64,000 bases of DNA, taken from an uncultured Ellagibacter sp. Lineage in GTDB: Bacteria; Actinomycetota; Coriobacteriia; Coriobacteriales; Eggerthellaceae. Positions within the stretch are counted from its first letter, which is position 1; each line of letters begins with the position of its first letter. Below the pieces are notes generated by a model. That model was not told where the DNA came from. It made no database searches and was given only the letters and a program-made list of their open reading frames with translations. Of the stretch, positions 24,386 through 33,036 are shown in pieces. Location: assembly GCA_934654815.1 (NCBI GenBank), contig CAKUGU010000006.1, positions 1 to 64,000 on the forward strand, read 5' to 3'. Both the position numbers and the translations under genes were made by a program.

Positions 24386-25726
24386 ATGGCGAAAAAGAAT
24401 ATCCCATATGATCAGAAGTATTACGATCCCGAAATCGAGTGCATGCCGCGTCCTGAATTGGAGAAGATGCAGCTCGAACGCTTGAAAAAGATGGTGAAGT
24501 ACGCGTACGACAACACGGTGTACTATAAGCGCTCCTTCGACGAAGCGGGTGTGAAGCCGGAAGACATCCAGACGCTTGCCGATATCCAGAAGCTCCCCTT
24601 CATCGACAAGAGGACCGAGCGCGAGACGCAGCACGTCGGCAGCTTCTTCGGCGAGATGTGCTCCGTTCCCGAAGAAGACGTCGTGTTCATGGCGACGTCG
24701 TCGGGTTCGACCGGCGTTCCGACGGTGAGCCCGTTCACCCAGGAAGACTTCGACCTGTGGCAGTCCACCGAGGCACGCCTGTTCTGGCAGGCCGGTATGC
24801 GTCCGAACGATCGCTACGTGCATGGCCTCAACTTCGCGTTGTACGTCGGCGGTCCCGACGTTTTGGGCGCTCAGGAGCTTGGCGCGCTGGCTATCTGGGT
24901 CGGTGCTGTCCCTTCCGATCGCCTGTTGTTCGTGCTGAAACAGTACAAGCCCACCATCATCTGGACCTCCCCTTCCTACGCATGGGCTCTGGGCGAGAAG
25001 GCGAAGGAAAAGGGCTTCGATCCTCGCACGGATTTCAATATCCGCACCATCATCGTGGCAGGCGAGCCGGGCGGCTCGATTTCCTCCACGCGCGAAGCGA
25101 TCGAGGAGCTGTGGGGCGCTAAGGTCGTCGACTTCTTCGGTCTGTCCGATATTTACGGCGCATGCGCTGCGATGTGCGAGGCGAAAGACGGCTTGCACAT
25201 CGTCGAGGATCAGATCCTCGTCGAAACGGTCGACCCGCAAACGGGCGAAGTGCTTGAACCGGGCAGCGTCGGCGAGCTTACCTACACGACGCTCATGAAG
25301 AAAGCGCGCCCGATGATCCGCTTCCGTTCGGGCGACATCGGATACGTCAGCACCGACAAGTGCACGTGCGGGCGCACCCATGCGCGCATCCACGTGACCG
25401 GCCGTAAGGACGAGATGTTCATCGTCGGCGCAGTGAACGTGTTCCCCTCCGACGTCGAGTACGTTGTTCGTGCTTCCGAAGGCTTGACGGGCGAGTATTC
25501 GATTCGCGTCTACGACGAGAACTACACGACGCGCTACGAGGTGTCGGTCGAGCGTGCATTCGACAGCGATGAACCCTACGATGCTGTTGCCAAGCGCGTC
25601 GAAGCTGCCCTGAAGGCCCACACGGGCGTGCGTCCGGCCAAGGTCATCGTGTATGATGCAGGCAAGCTGGGCACGTCTTCCGAGCATAAGGCGAGCCGTT
25701 TCATCGACGAACGCACCGAGAAGTAA
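24386..25726 (+). CDS. phenylacetate-CoA ligase-like (PaaK family) AMP-forming enzyme
   Basis: 446 residues. The adenylation motif TSSGSTGVPTV (~113-123), the VVDFFGLSDIYG region (aromatic-CoA ligase), RFRSGDIGY and GRKDEMFIVGAVNVFPSDVE (hinge and C-terminal lid) are all present. These enzymes activate an aryl or other carboxylic acid as its CoA thioester; the actual substrate is unknown. AAGGAG lies 7 bases before the ATG at 24386. The next gene, an effector-domain protein, starts 10 bases after the stop, so the two form an operon divergent from the LysR regulator. Confidence 0.88.
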   Translation: MAKKNIPYDQKYYDPEIECMPRPELEKMQLERLKKMVKYAYDNTVYYKRSFDEAGVKPEDIQTLADIQKLPFIDKRTERETQHVGSFFGEMCSVPEEDVVFMATSSGSTGVPTVSPFTQEDFDLWQSTEARLFWQAGMRPNDRYVHGLNFALYVGGPDVLGAQELGALAIWVGAVPSDRLLFVLKQYKPTIIWTSPSYAWALGEKAKEKGFDPRTDFNIRTIIVAGEPGGSISSTREAIEELWGAKVVDFFGLSDIYGACAAMCEAKDGLHIVEDQILVETVDPQTGEVLEPGSVGELTYTTLMKKARPMIRFRSGDIGYVSTDKCTCGRTHARIHVTGRKDEMFIVGAVNVFPSDVEYVVRASEGLTGEYSIRVYDENYTTRYEVSVERAFDSDEPYDAVAKRVEAALKAHTGVRPAKVIVYDAGKLGTSSEHKASRFIDERTEK

Positions 25727-25736
25727 GGAGAAAGCA

Positions 25737-26390
25737 ATGACGAAGTTTTCTGTTTCCGGTCAGCATTATCTGTTCGACGTACAAACGTTCGCTCATACCG
25801 TCCTTGCCACCGGCGGCGACGAATACGAGTACGCGCTTCGCGACCGTACCACGCAGGGCGTCATCGACGACGTCGCTTCGGGGCTGAGCGAGCTGGGCGT
25901 GCTGCTGCGCACCTCCGCTGCAGCCGAGAAGCTCGATGAGGCGTTCGAAGCTGCGGGCGTCGAGTACACGGAACTCGTGGGGTCTTCTCCCCGTGTCGCC
26001 CTTCCAGCGAGCCACCCGATGTCGAATGCCAAGAAGCTCTCGCTCGACGATTTGACCGACTGGCCGTACATCCACTTCGATCAGGGTGCTGATGCCCCGG
26101 TCGAGTTCGCCGAAGAGGCGCTTGCCGACGTTCCGCGTTCCAAGAGCATCGCCTGCACCGATCGTGCATCGCTTTCCGAGCTCATCGTCGCCTTGAACGG
26201 CTACACGGTGACGAGCGGCATCTTGGTTGGTATCGCTGACGGCTCGCAACTCACGACGGTGCCACTCGATACCGACGTTACCCTGCACCTCGGATTCATC
26301 ACGCGCAAGAGTGAAACCTTGAGTGAGCTTGGAACGAGTTTCATCGAGCGACTGAAGAAGAACCTCGAACGTTACGTTGCATCGCTCTAG
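25737..26390 (+). CDS. stand-alone LysR-type effector-binding domain
   Basis: 217 residues that align end to end with the effector domain of the LysR protein at 23247-24203: SGQHYLFDVQTFAHTV with STQHYAFSVQAFVNTA, and GVIDDVASGLSELGVLL with GIIDDVRTFRSEIGILF. There is no helix-turn-helix, and an AAGGAG site at 25725-25730, 6 bases before the ATG, shows this is the true start. It is co-transcribed with the ligase. It may sense the ligase product or form mixed dimers with the regulator; both ideas are inference. Confidence 0.85.
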   Translation: MTKFSVSGQHYLFDVQTFAHTVLATGGDEYEYALRDRTTQGVIDDVASGLSELGVLLRTSAAAEKLDEAFEAAGVEYTELVGSSPRVALPASHPMSNAKKLSLDDLTDWPYIHFDQGADAPVEFAEEALADVPRSKSIACTDRASLSELIVALNGYTVTSGILVGIADGSQLTTVPLDTDVTLHLGFITRKSETLSELGTSFIERLKKNLERYVASL

Positions 26391-26413
26391 AACAACGCGA
26401 CAGCTTGATAGCG

Positions 26414-26450
26414 AACGGGCCTGCTTGGGATATCCAAGCAGGCCCGTTGT
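26414..26450 (+). terminator. terminator after the effector-domain gene
   Basis: 15-bp stem AACGGGCCTGCTTGG / CCAAGCAGGCCCGTT with a 5-base loop, then TGTGTTTCC. Confidence 0.8.
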
Positions 26451-26467
26451 GTTTCCTCCAGATACGA

Positions 26468-26483
26468 TGTTTCACGTGAAACA
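26468..26483. promoter_or_regulatory. parS: parS site
   Basis: A perfect TGTTTCACGTGAAACA within a 24-bp palindrome (26464-26487), between the terminator above and the 3' end of selB. Confidence 0.9.
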
Positions 26484-26520
26484 TCGTTGTTGCGCAGATA
26501 GGAGAGAGCGTTTCGGCGTG

Positions 26521-28455
26521 CTACCGTCTCGCCAGCACGCGGACATCACCGCTACGGCGCGTGATGCCCTTGTCGTCGAAGTACTCGAGAAGAGGGATGG
26601 CGTACTTCCTGCTGGTCTGCATCGCATCCTTCAACTCGGCAGCGCTTGCTTCGCCGTGCTCCTCGAGATAAGCGCGAATCTCCGATTCGTAACGGTCGAT
26701 TGCCGGCTTTGCGAAGCATAGCTCCTTGGTAATGCGTTGTGCGGTCCCAGCCTTTTCGAGGGAACCGATCGCTTTGCGTCCAATGGTCGGGTCAACGGAA
26801 CAGGAAGAGAAAAGCTCTGCAAGGGTGGGAGGGGTCGATCCGGCTTCCGTCAGGGCGGAAAGCAAAGTTTCGGCAGCCTCCTTTTCCCTGGCCTGAGCGC
26901 CCGCGCCTGCTTGCGGATGACTTACTTCCCCGCCGCTCACGACGGCTTTTCCGTGAAGGACGGCATCGTCAAGGAGCAAATCAAAGCATGCGGCATCGAC
27001 CCGTGGAGCGGCGGTCTTGCGAAGCGCCTCCTTCGAAATGCCGGTAGAGTCAGGATTCTCATTGTGAAAGGCGAGCAAACTATTCTCAATAGAGGAGCGA
27101 ATCTTCTGAAGATAACGTGCGGTGGTGTAGTACGTGTCGGAACCGGGTGCGTCGCCACCGAGCGGCGTTGCCTTTCGTTGTTTGGAAAGCTCGTCGAACG
27201 CCGCACGCGCTTCTTCCTCGGTGCAGCCGGTGAAGGAGGCGAGCTGGTTTGCGGTAACGGGCGTCTTCTCAAGGCTGAAGGCCGCGATGGCCGCCCCAAT
27301 CGCATCGTTTTGACGCAGTGCATTGAGCAGCGCTTCTTTGGCGACGTCGAGCGACGTCGAGCGCTTGGGATGCGCGCGCAGAACGACTCCCCCGCCGATC
27401 ACGTGCACGGGCGAATATGACCGGATGATGAAATGATCTTTCCAGGAAACGGGCAGCGGCTCGTCGAGGCGTATCTGCGCGTAGGAACGCTGCCCCTTCG
27501 AAAGAGAGCTCGTTTCGCCCATGAAGAGCACGCGGCCGGTCACTTCGCGTGTTCCGTGGGACACATGCACGCGCGCGCCGCTTTCGAAGGGCTTGTCGGA
27601 ATCAGGAACGCCGAGGTAGGTGAGGTCGACGTCGAACCGGTCGGTCGCCTTTACCGTGTGGGGCGTCGCGAGGAAGTCGCCGGGGCGGACGTCGTCGGTG
27701 GACAGGCCGTTCAAGTTGAGCGCGACGCGGTGCCCCTCGTGCGCCTTCTCGACGGCCTCGCCGTGGATCTGGATGCTCCTCACGCGCGTGAGGGTTCCTT
27801 CAGGTAGCACTTCAAGCTCGTCACCTGCGGAAACGGTTCCGCTCCAGAGCGTGCCGGTCACTACGGTTCCCGCGCCCTTGATGGTGAAGACGCGATCGAT
27901 CGGCAAACGCGCCGTTGAGCTCGTCTTCCCATGCTTCGTTGTGCGGGCCGCGCGGGAAAGCGCATCTTTCAGTTCGTCGAGCCCGGATCCGGTGCGGCTT
28001 GAAACGGGGACGATCTCGGCGTCGCGGTACGGTCCTTCGGACAGGCGCGCGCGAACTTCGTCCACCATGAAATCGACCCACTCGTCGTCGACGAGGTCGG
28101 TCTTCGTCAGGGCCACCACGAGGGTAGGGATATGGAGCAGCTCGAGCACGGCGAGGTGCTCGGTTGTCTGCGGCATGATGCCATCGTCTGCGGCGATGCA
28201 GAGAAGTGCCAGGTCGATGCCGGTTGAGCCCGCGATCATCTGCCGAACGAAGCGCTCGTGGCCCGGCACGTCGACGACGCCGAGCGTGGTGCCCTCGGGG
28301 AGCGTCAGCCGCGCGAAGCCGAGTTCGATGGTGATGCCGCGCTGCTTTTCCTCGGCAAGGCGGTCGGGGTCGGTCCCGGTGAGCGCCAGCACGAGCGAGG
28401 ATTTGCCGTGGTCGATGTGGCCTGCGGTCCCGAGGACGAGGTCTGCGGTGCTCAT
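26521..28455 (-). CDS. selB: selenocysteine-specific elongation factor SelB
   Basis: 644 residues. The GTPase domain starts at once: GTAGHIDHGKSSLVLALTG (G1), DVPGHERFVRQMIAG (G3), ALTKTDLVDDEW (G4). Domains II-III follow, then the C-terminal winged helices (~400-644) that bind SECIS RNA. It delivers Sec-tRNA to in-frame UGA codons. AAGGAGGTG precedes the ATG at 28455, which overlaps the selA stop by 4 bases. Users of this factor in the window are selD and fdhA. Confidence 0.96.
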   Translation of the reverse strand: MSTADLVLGTAGHIDHGKSSLVLALTGTDPDRLAEEKQRGITIELGFARLTLPEGTTLGVVDVPGHERFVRQMIAGSTGIDLALLCIAADDGIMPQTTEHLAVLELLHIPTLVVALTKTDLVDDEWVDFMVDEVRARLSEGPYRDAEIVPVSSRTGSGLDELKDALSRAARTTKHGKTSSTARLPIDRVFTIKGAGTVVTGTLWSGTVSAGDELEVLPEGTLTRVRSIQIHGEAVEKAHEGHRVALNLNGLSTDDVRPGDFLATPHTVKATDRFDVDLTYLGVPDSDKPFESGARVHVSHGTREVTGRVLFMGETSSLSKGQRSYAQIRLDEPLPVSWKDHFIIRSYSPVHVIGGGVVLRAHPKRSTSLDVAKEALLNALRQNDAIGAAIAAFSLEKTPVTANQLASFTGCTEEEARAAFDELSKQRKATPLGGDAPGSDTYYTTARYLQKIRSSIENSLLAFHNENPDSTGISKEALRKTAAPRVDAACFDLLLDDAVLHGKAVVSGGEVSHPQAGAGAQAREKEAAETLLSALTEAGSTPPTLAELFSSCSVDPTIGRKAIGSLEKAGTAQRITKELCFAKPAIDRYESEIRAYLEEHGEASAAELKDAMQTSRKYAIPLLEYFDDKGITRRSGDVRVLARR

Positions 28456-29900
28456 CGTGCCACCTCCTTGAAGTACTCGCCGAGGGCGTGGGCGATTTCT
28501 TGCATCTCGCCCTCGTCGAGCACGGTGCGAGCGTCGAACAGGAGCGTTTCCTTCTTCAAGCGCCCTACGACGGGCAGCAGCCGTTCGGAAACAAGGTGGC
28601 GATCGCAGCTCATCGCATCGCCTTTGAGGAACGCCACTTGCACGCAGCAGGTCGGGATGTCGCACATGGGAAGCGCTCCCCCGCCTGCGCGTGAGATCTC
28701 GTCGACGAGGGAAAGCTCGGCGACGCCCTGGGGGATCGCGGCCTGAATGATTTCGAGTAGCTTCTCGGCGCGCGTACGGACATGGCCAGCCGTTTCGGTG
28801 AGCATGCGCAGCGTCGGGATCTCTTCGAGGGCGTTCTCGGGGTTGAGGTACAGGCGCAGCGTCGCCTCGAGTGCGGCGAGCGTCATCTTGTCGAGGCGGA
28901 GCGCACGTGCGAGCGGGTTCTTCTTCAGGCGGTCGATCAGCGGTTTCGAGCCCACGATGATGCCCGCCTGCGGCCCGCCGAGCAGCTTGTCTCCGGAGAA
29001 CGACACGAGGTCGCAGCCTGCCTTGACCGATTCGGCGACGGTCGGCTCCGCGTAATCATCGAAGCATGAAAGCCTCAAGAACGCGCCCGACCCCTGGTCT
29101 TCGTACACGAGCACGGGAGGCTTCCCCTCTTCGCGCGCGGCGTTTTCCTCGTCGGCGAGTTCGCGCAGGTCGGACACGCTGACGCTCTCGGTGAAGCCGA
29201 TCATCCGGTAGTTAGAGGGGTGCACCTTGAGGAGCATGGCCGTGTCGCCGCCGATGGCGCGTGCGTAGTCGGAGACGTGCGTCTTATTGGTCGCGCCGAC
29301 CTCGACCATGGAGGCATGCGACTGCGCCATGATGTCGGGGATGCGGAACGACCCGCCGATTTCGACGAGCTCACCGCGCGAGACGATGGCCTCATGCCCC
29401 GCTGCGAACTCGGAAAGCACCATCATGACGGCGGCGGCGTTGTTGTTCACGGCGATGGCCGCCTCGGCGCCGGTAAGCGTGCAGATGAGCTGCTCGCAAT
29501 GGGAATGGCGCGAGCCGCGCGCCATCGCGTCGGTGTCGTACTCGAGTGTGGAGTAGCCGGTCGCGACGTCGTTTATCGCCTTCACGGCGGCGGGTGCGAG
29601 CACGCTGCGCCCGAGGTTCGTGTGGATGATCACGCCGCTCGCGTTCACGACGCGTCGCAACGATGGGCGGTTAAGGGAAAGCAGGCGCATCCGCGCGGCG
29701 CGCGCTATGTCTTCGACGGCGGTGTCGGCCTCGAGGCCTGCGAGGATGCGCTGACGGGCGTCGTCGACGCTCGCCCGCACCGCGTCGGCGATGAGCTCGC
29801 GCGGCGCGTTGTCCGCCAGAACCGTAAGCGCGCGGTCGTGCAGAACCTCTTCGACCTGCGGAAGGGACCTGAGTAATTCCTGGGAAGCATGAGAAACCAT
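28452..29900 (-). CDS. selA: L-seryl-tRNA(Sec) selenium transferase SelA
   Basis: PLP enzyme that converts Ser-tRNA(Sec) to Sec-tRNA(Sec) using selenophosphate. 482 residues. The PLP-Lys motif is FSGDKLLGGPQAGIIVG, and NASGVIIHTNLGRS is the family N-terminal motif. The ATG at 29900 has AAAGG 6 bases upstream; a start 10 codons earlier (29930) is possible. It is the first gene of selAB. Confidence 0.97.
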   Translation of the reverse strand: MVSHASQELLRSLPQVEEVLHDRALTVLADNAPRELIADAVRASVDDARQRILAGLEADTAVEDIARAARMRLLSLNRPSLRRVVNASGVIIHTNLGRSVLAPAAVKAINDVATGYSTLEYDTDAMARGSRHSHCEQLICTLTGAEAAIAVNNNAAAVMMVLSEFAAGHEAIVSRGELVEIGGSFRIPDIMAQSHASMVEVGATNKTHVSDYARAIGGDTAMLLKVHPSNYRMIGFTESVSVSDLRELADEENAAREEGKPPVLVYEDQGSGAFLRLSCFDDYAEPTVAESVKAGCDLVSFSGDKLLGGPQAGIIVGSKPLIDRLKKNPLARALRLDKMTLAALEATLRLYLNPENALEEIPTLRMLTETAGHVRTRAEKLLEIIQAAIPQGVAELSLVDEISRAGGGALPMCDIPTCCVQVAFLKGDAMSCDRHLVSERLLPVVGRLKKETLLFDARTVLDEGEMQEIAHALGEYFKEVAR

Positions 29901-30108
29901 GGGAAGCCTTTCACTTGGATATGAAACCAAATGTTGCTACGATTGTATCAGTCGCGCTTGGGATTGCGTATTTGTCCGCGCCGATGCGGCCGCTTGTTCC
30001 GCCAAAGGGAATAATGCTGCGGCGAAATGCTATACTCGCGCTTGCAAAGCGACCTTGAGATGTGCGCTTCTGCCTCCGCACGTCTTTTCTGCAGTCTCGC
30101 GAAAGCGA

Positions 30109-30124
30109 TGTTTCACGTGAAACA
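30109..30124. promoter_or_regulatory. parS: parS site upstream of yedF
   Basis: A perfect TGTTTCACGTGAAACA in a 20-bp palindrome, within the 271-base gap between divergent selA and yedF. The gap also holds a likely -10 for yedF (TATACT at about 30030). No tRNA-Sec is visible in it. Confidence 0.9.
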
Positions 30125-30171
30125 TCAACGGTTCATCGCGCCTCAAGAGGCGCGTGCGAGAAAGGATGACG

Positions 30172-30780
30172 ATGAAGATTCTCGACGGTTTCGGCAAGCA
30201 ATGCCCCATGCCCCTGGTCATGGCGAAGAAGGAGCTCGATGCGGGTGCCAAAGAACTCGCGATTCAGGTCGACAATGAGACGGCCGTGAAGAACCTCACG
30301 CGTCTCGGTAAGAAGAAGGGCATGGCCACGTCGGTCGACAAGATCGAGGGAGGTTGGCTCATCACGTTCGGCGAAGGCGACGGCACTGAAGCACCCGTCA
30401 CGATTCCCGAGGCGGGAAGCGCCTGCTCGACTACGGGCGGCTGCGGTTACGCGGTGTTCGTCGGCAAGGACTTCGTGGGCGACGGTGATCGCGAGCTTGG
30501 CCACAACCTCATGAAGATGGCGCTCTACACGCTTTCCGAGGCGGGCGACCCCCCGACGTCGCTTCTGTTCATGAACGCGGGCGTGAAGCTGGTCGCGCCG
30601 GGCGAAGAGCAGGTCATCGAAGCGGTGAAGAAGCTGGAGGAGCAAGGCACGGAGGTACTCGTGTGCGGAACCTGCCTGAACTACTACGGCATCACCGACC
30701 AGCTCGCCGCCGGCGAAGTCTCGAACATGTACGACATCCTCGAGCGCATGCGCGAGGCGTCGAAGACGATCACGCTGTAA
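30172..30780 (+). CDS. yedF: YedF-type selenium metabolism protein (TusA + DsrE-like)
   Basis: 202 residues. The N-terminal TusA-like domain has the CPMPLVMAKKEL (CPxP) motif at ~residue 11. The C-terminal DsrE-like domain (~105-202) has LLFMNAGVKL and VLVCGTCLNYYG, with the CGTC Cys pair. Proteins of this layout occur almost only in selenium-using genomes and are thought to carry or trap selenium; the exact reaction is not established. The next gene overlaps its stop (TAATG). GAAAGG lies before the ATG at 30172. Confidence 0.88.
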   Translation: MKILDGFGKQCPMPLVMAKKELDAGAKELAIQVDNETAVKNLTRLGKKKGMATSVDKIEGGWLITFGEGDGTEAPVTIPEAGSACSTTGGCGYAVFVGKDFVGDGDRELGHNLMKMALYTLSEAGDPPTSLLFMNAGVKLVAPGEEQVIEAVKKLEEQGTEVLVCGTCLNYYGITDQLAAGEVSNMYDILERMREASKTITL

Positions 30781-31058
30781 TGGCCGACTCGGATTCTTGC
30801 GGCTTCGAGCGGACGTTCGTGCTCGCGTTCGAGTCGACGCATGCCGCGATGGCTGCGCAAACGGTGTTTTCGCAGGCGGGGCGCTCGTTCGCGCTCATTC
30901 CCACCCCGCGGGAAATCAGTGCCGGCTGCGGTATGTCGTTGAAGTTCAAGGCGGAAAGCGCCGCCGAGGCGAAAGCTTTCGTCTCCGAAACGGTTCCGCC
31001 CGATGCCGCCCGCGCCGCCGCGCTCTACGAAGCCGAAAGCTATGCGCGAATCGACTAA
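30780..31058 (+). CDS. DUF3343 (putative Se/S carrier-like) protein
   Basis: 92 residues: MADSDSCGFERTFVLAFESTHAAMAAQTVFSQAG, then FALIPTPREISAGCGMSLKF, the conserved PTPREIS.GCG core of DUF3343. The family regularly neighbours yedF and selenium genes and is proposed to be a small selenium or sulfur carrier; this is not proven. The start overlaps the yedF stop by one base, so translation is coupled. Confidence 0.88.
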   Translation: MADSDSCGFERTFVLAFESTHAAMAAQTVFSQAGRSFALIPTPREISAGCGMSLKFKAESAAEAKAFVSETVPPDAARAAALYEAESYARID

Positions 31059-31069
31059 ACCGCATGACA

Positions 31070-31104
31070 AAGGGGCCGATGCATTCACCGGCCCCTTGTT
31101 TTTA
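31070..31104 (+). terminator. terminator of the yedF operon
   Basis: 9-bp stem AAGGGGCCG / CGGCCCCTT followed by GTTTTTA, 12 bases after the DUF3343 gene. The rest of the gap to 31320 shows no gene. Confidence 0.88.
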
Positions 31105-31320
31105 TGGCCCCGTCCCGCTTCATCATGCAAATCTCAAAAATCTCGCGCCCTTGCACGCCGTGCGTCGAACGCGCAGAATCAACTTGTGCATCTTGCATAA
31201 TGAGGCAACCGAAAACTTGCTGGGAAACATGGAAAGCAGGCGTTTCTGACTAAAGCAATGCGGCGGGAAAAAGTCCATCATGGGATACGGCGCAATGGCT
31301 TTATCTTAGGGGGATAGGTC

Positions 31321-32913
31321 GTGGGTGTATCGCTTAACATCTTGAAGCGCGAGCTCGAGGGCATGGGGGACGTCTCGATTTCGGCAGACGGGAAGCTCTC
31401 ATTCGAGAATGCCCGTCTTTACCTGGGGGAATCGTCTATCGCGAGCGACGACATACTCTACGTCTGTTCGACGAGCGAAGACTGCGAGAGCGTTCGTGGG
31501 TACGGTCGCCGTGCGGCGTTCGTCGATCATCACGCGACGAAGCCCGACCCGACCGCGGTCATCTCCATCACGAGCGGAGAGGGAACGCTCCAGGTGTTCA
31601 ACGCGATGCTCGAGGTGTTCTACCGGTTCGGTTCGTGGGAGCGCGACATGGACGCGGTGCTCGGCCGGCGCGGCGGGCTTCAGGAGCTTATGGACGTGAG
31701 CGAGAAGATGCTGCGCAACAACGTCGTCGTGGTGGACCCCGCCTTGAAGCTTCTGGCTTACACGAAGGGAACCCCCTGCGACGACCCGATCACGATGGAG
31801 CTTATCGAGCACGGCTATCACACTGAAGAGAACATTCAGAAGTTCCGGCTGCACAAGCGCTTCAAGCCGTGGGCGAAGGAAGAGGGATTCATCGTCAACG
31901 ATACGCTTTCCATCTGCAAATACGTCACCGTTGTGTGGTCGTTCAAGACTAAGACGAGCTTCAGCCTCATCGCCGTCATGATGTGCAACGAGCTTCTCCC
32001 CTGCGACTATCTCTTCGATGTGTTCAGCCTGTTCCTTTCGCGCGTCGAGCGCATCGCGGAAAGCGAGTATCCCGAAGACAAGCCTTCGGGCAACGCGACC
32101 GACACGTTTTTGCATGACCTCCTTTCGGGACAGGAGGAAAGCGAGGCCGTCGTGCGCGAGCGGTGCAAGCTTGTGGGAATCCCCCTCGAGGCGCGGTTTT
32201 GCCTGTTCACGATCCCTGTCGGCGTAGACACGCCCTCGACGCGCCTGCTCCACGACCTCACGTCGATGGTGGCGCCGGCGAAGGTGGTGCTCTTCGACAG
32301 CTGCATCACGGTGCTGTGCTTCAACTGCCTCTCGCCCGCATGCGCTCTGCATTGCGAGGTCGGCACGTGCCCGAAGGGACACAAGTCCATCTCGTCGCGC
32401 ATCAACGAACTGATGAAACGGACGAACCTCTACTGCGGCCGCAGCTCCAAGTTCACGAACCTCGCCAAAGCTCCCATCGCCTACCGCCAGGCACGTGAGG
32501 CCGCGCGGATCGGGTCGAGCCTGCGGCTTAGCGAACACAAGCTCGTCATCCCCTTCAACTGGGAACGCATCTTCTCGTTCGACCGCGCCCAAGTCGCCTT
32601 CATCGCCGACAAAGTGGGCGACGATCTGCCGCTTCTGAATTCCACCTACGCGAGCGTGGTCGTCCAGGCCATAGCGGCCGACGATGCGGAGCGCGGGACT
32701 GACAACTACCGGTTCCTTTACGAGTACCTTATGTGCGAGCGCCGCGCGAACGTCGTCGCCGAGAAGCTCCACATGCACCGCAACAACGTGAAGTACCGTA
32801 TCGACCGCATCGAGGAGACCTACGGCATCGACACGTCCGACCCGTCGCTGCGCTTCTCGTTCCTCCTTGCGTATCGCCTGAACAACGTCGAGTTTATGCA
32901 AGATGCACAATAA
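31321..32913 (+). CDS. PucR-type transcriptional regulator
   Basis: 530 residues. The C-terminus (~470-520) has the PucR-family helix-turn-helix ERRANVVAEKLHMHRNNVKYRIDRIEETYG. The N-terminal half is a sensor-like region without a recognised domain; it carries several Cys residues (e.g. CFNCLSPACALHCEVGTCPKG, ~339-359) that could bind a metal or react with a thiol. GTG start at 31321. It ends 123 bases before the sugar-isomerase-fold gene on the same strand and is the likely regulator of it. Confidence 0.85.
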   Translation: MGVSLNILKRELEGMGDVSISADGKLSFENARLYLGESSIASDDILYVCSTSEDCESVRGYGRRAAFVDHHATKPDPTAVISITSGEGTLQVFNAMLEVFYRFGSWERDMDAVLGRRGGLQELMDVSEKMLRNNVVVVDPALKLLAYTKGTPCDDPITMELIEHGYHTEENIQKFRLHKRFKPWAKEEGFIVNDTLSICKYVTVVWSFKTKTSFSLIAVMMCNELLPCDYLFDVFSLFLSRVERIAESEYPEDKPSGNATDTFLHDLLSGQEESEAVVRERCKLVGIPLEARFCLFTIPVGVDTPSTRLLHDLTSMVAPAKVVLFDSCITVLCFNCLSPACALHCEVGTCPKGHKSISSRINELMKRTNLYCGRSSKFTNLAKAPIAYRQAREAARIGSSLRLSEHKLVIPFNWERIFSFDRAQVAFIADKVGDDLPLLNSTYASVVVQAIAADDAERGTDNYRFLYEYLMCERRANVVAEKLHMHRNNVKYRIDRIEETYGIDTSDPSLRFSFLLAYRLNNVEFMQDAQ

Positions 32914-33036
32914 CCTTTCCTGAAGACGGTGATTCGCGCCCCATGCTTTGCGCCGGCCTGCGCCGTACCCTTTTTGGTGTCAGAACGGCACGGGAGAGAG
33001 TGCCGGAGGATAAAAAAAGGGGAAAGGATAGCAATC

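Noticed and set aside
29901..30171. Possible tRNA-Sec next to selA
   Set aside because: No cloverleaf can be drawn; the gap holds a parS and promoter-like elements.
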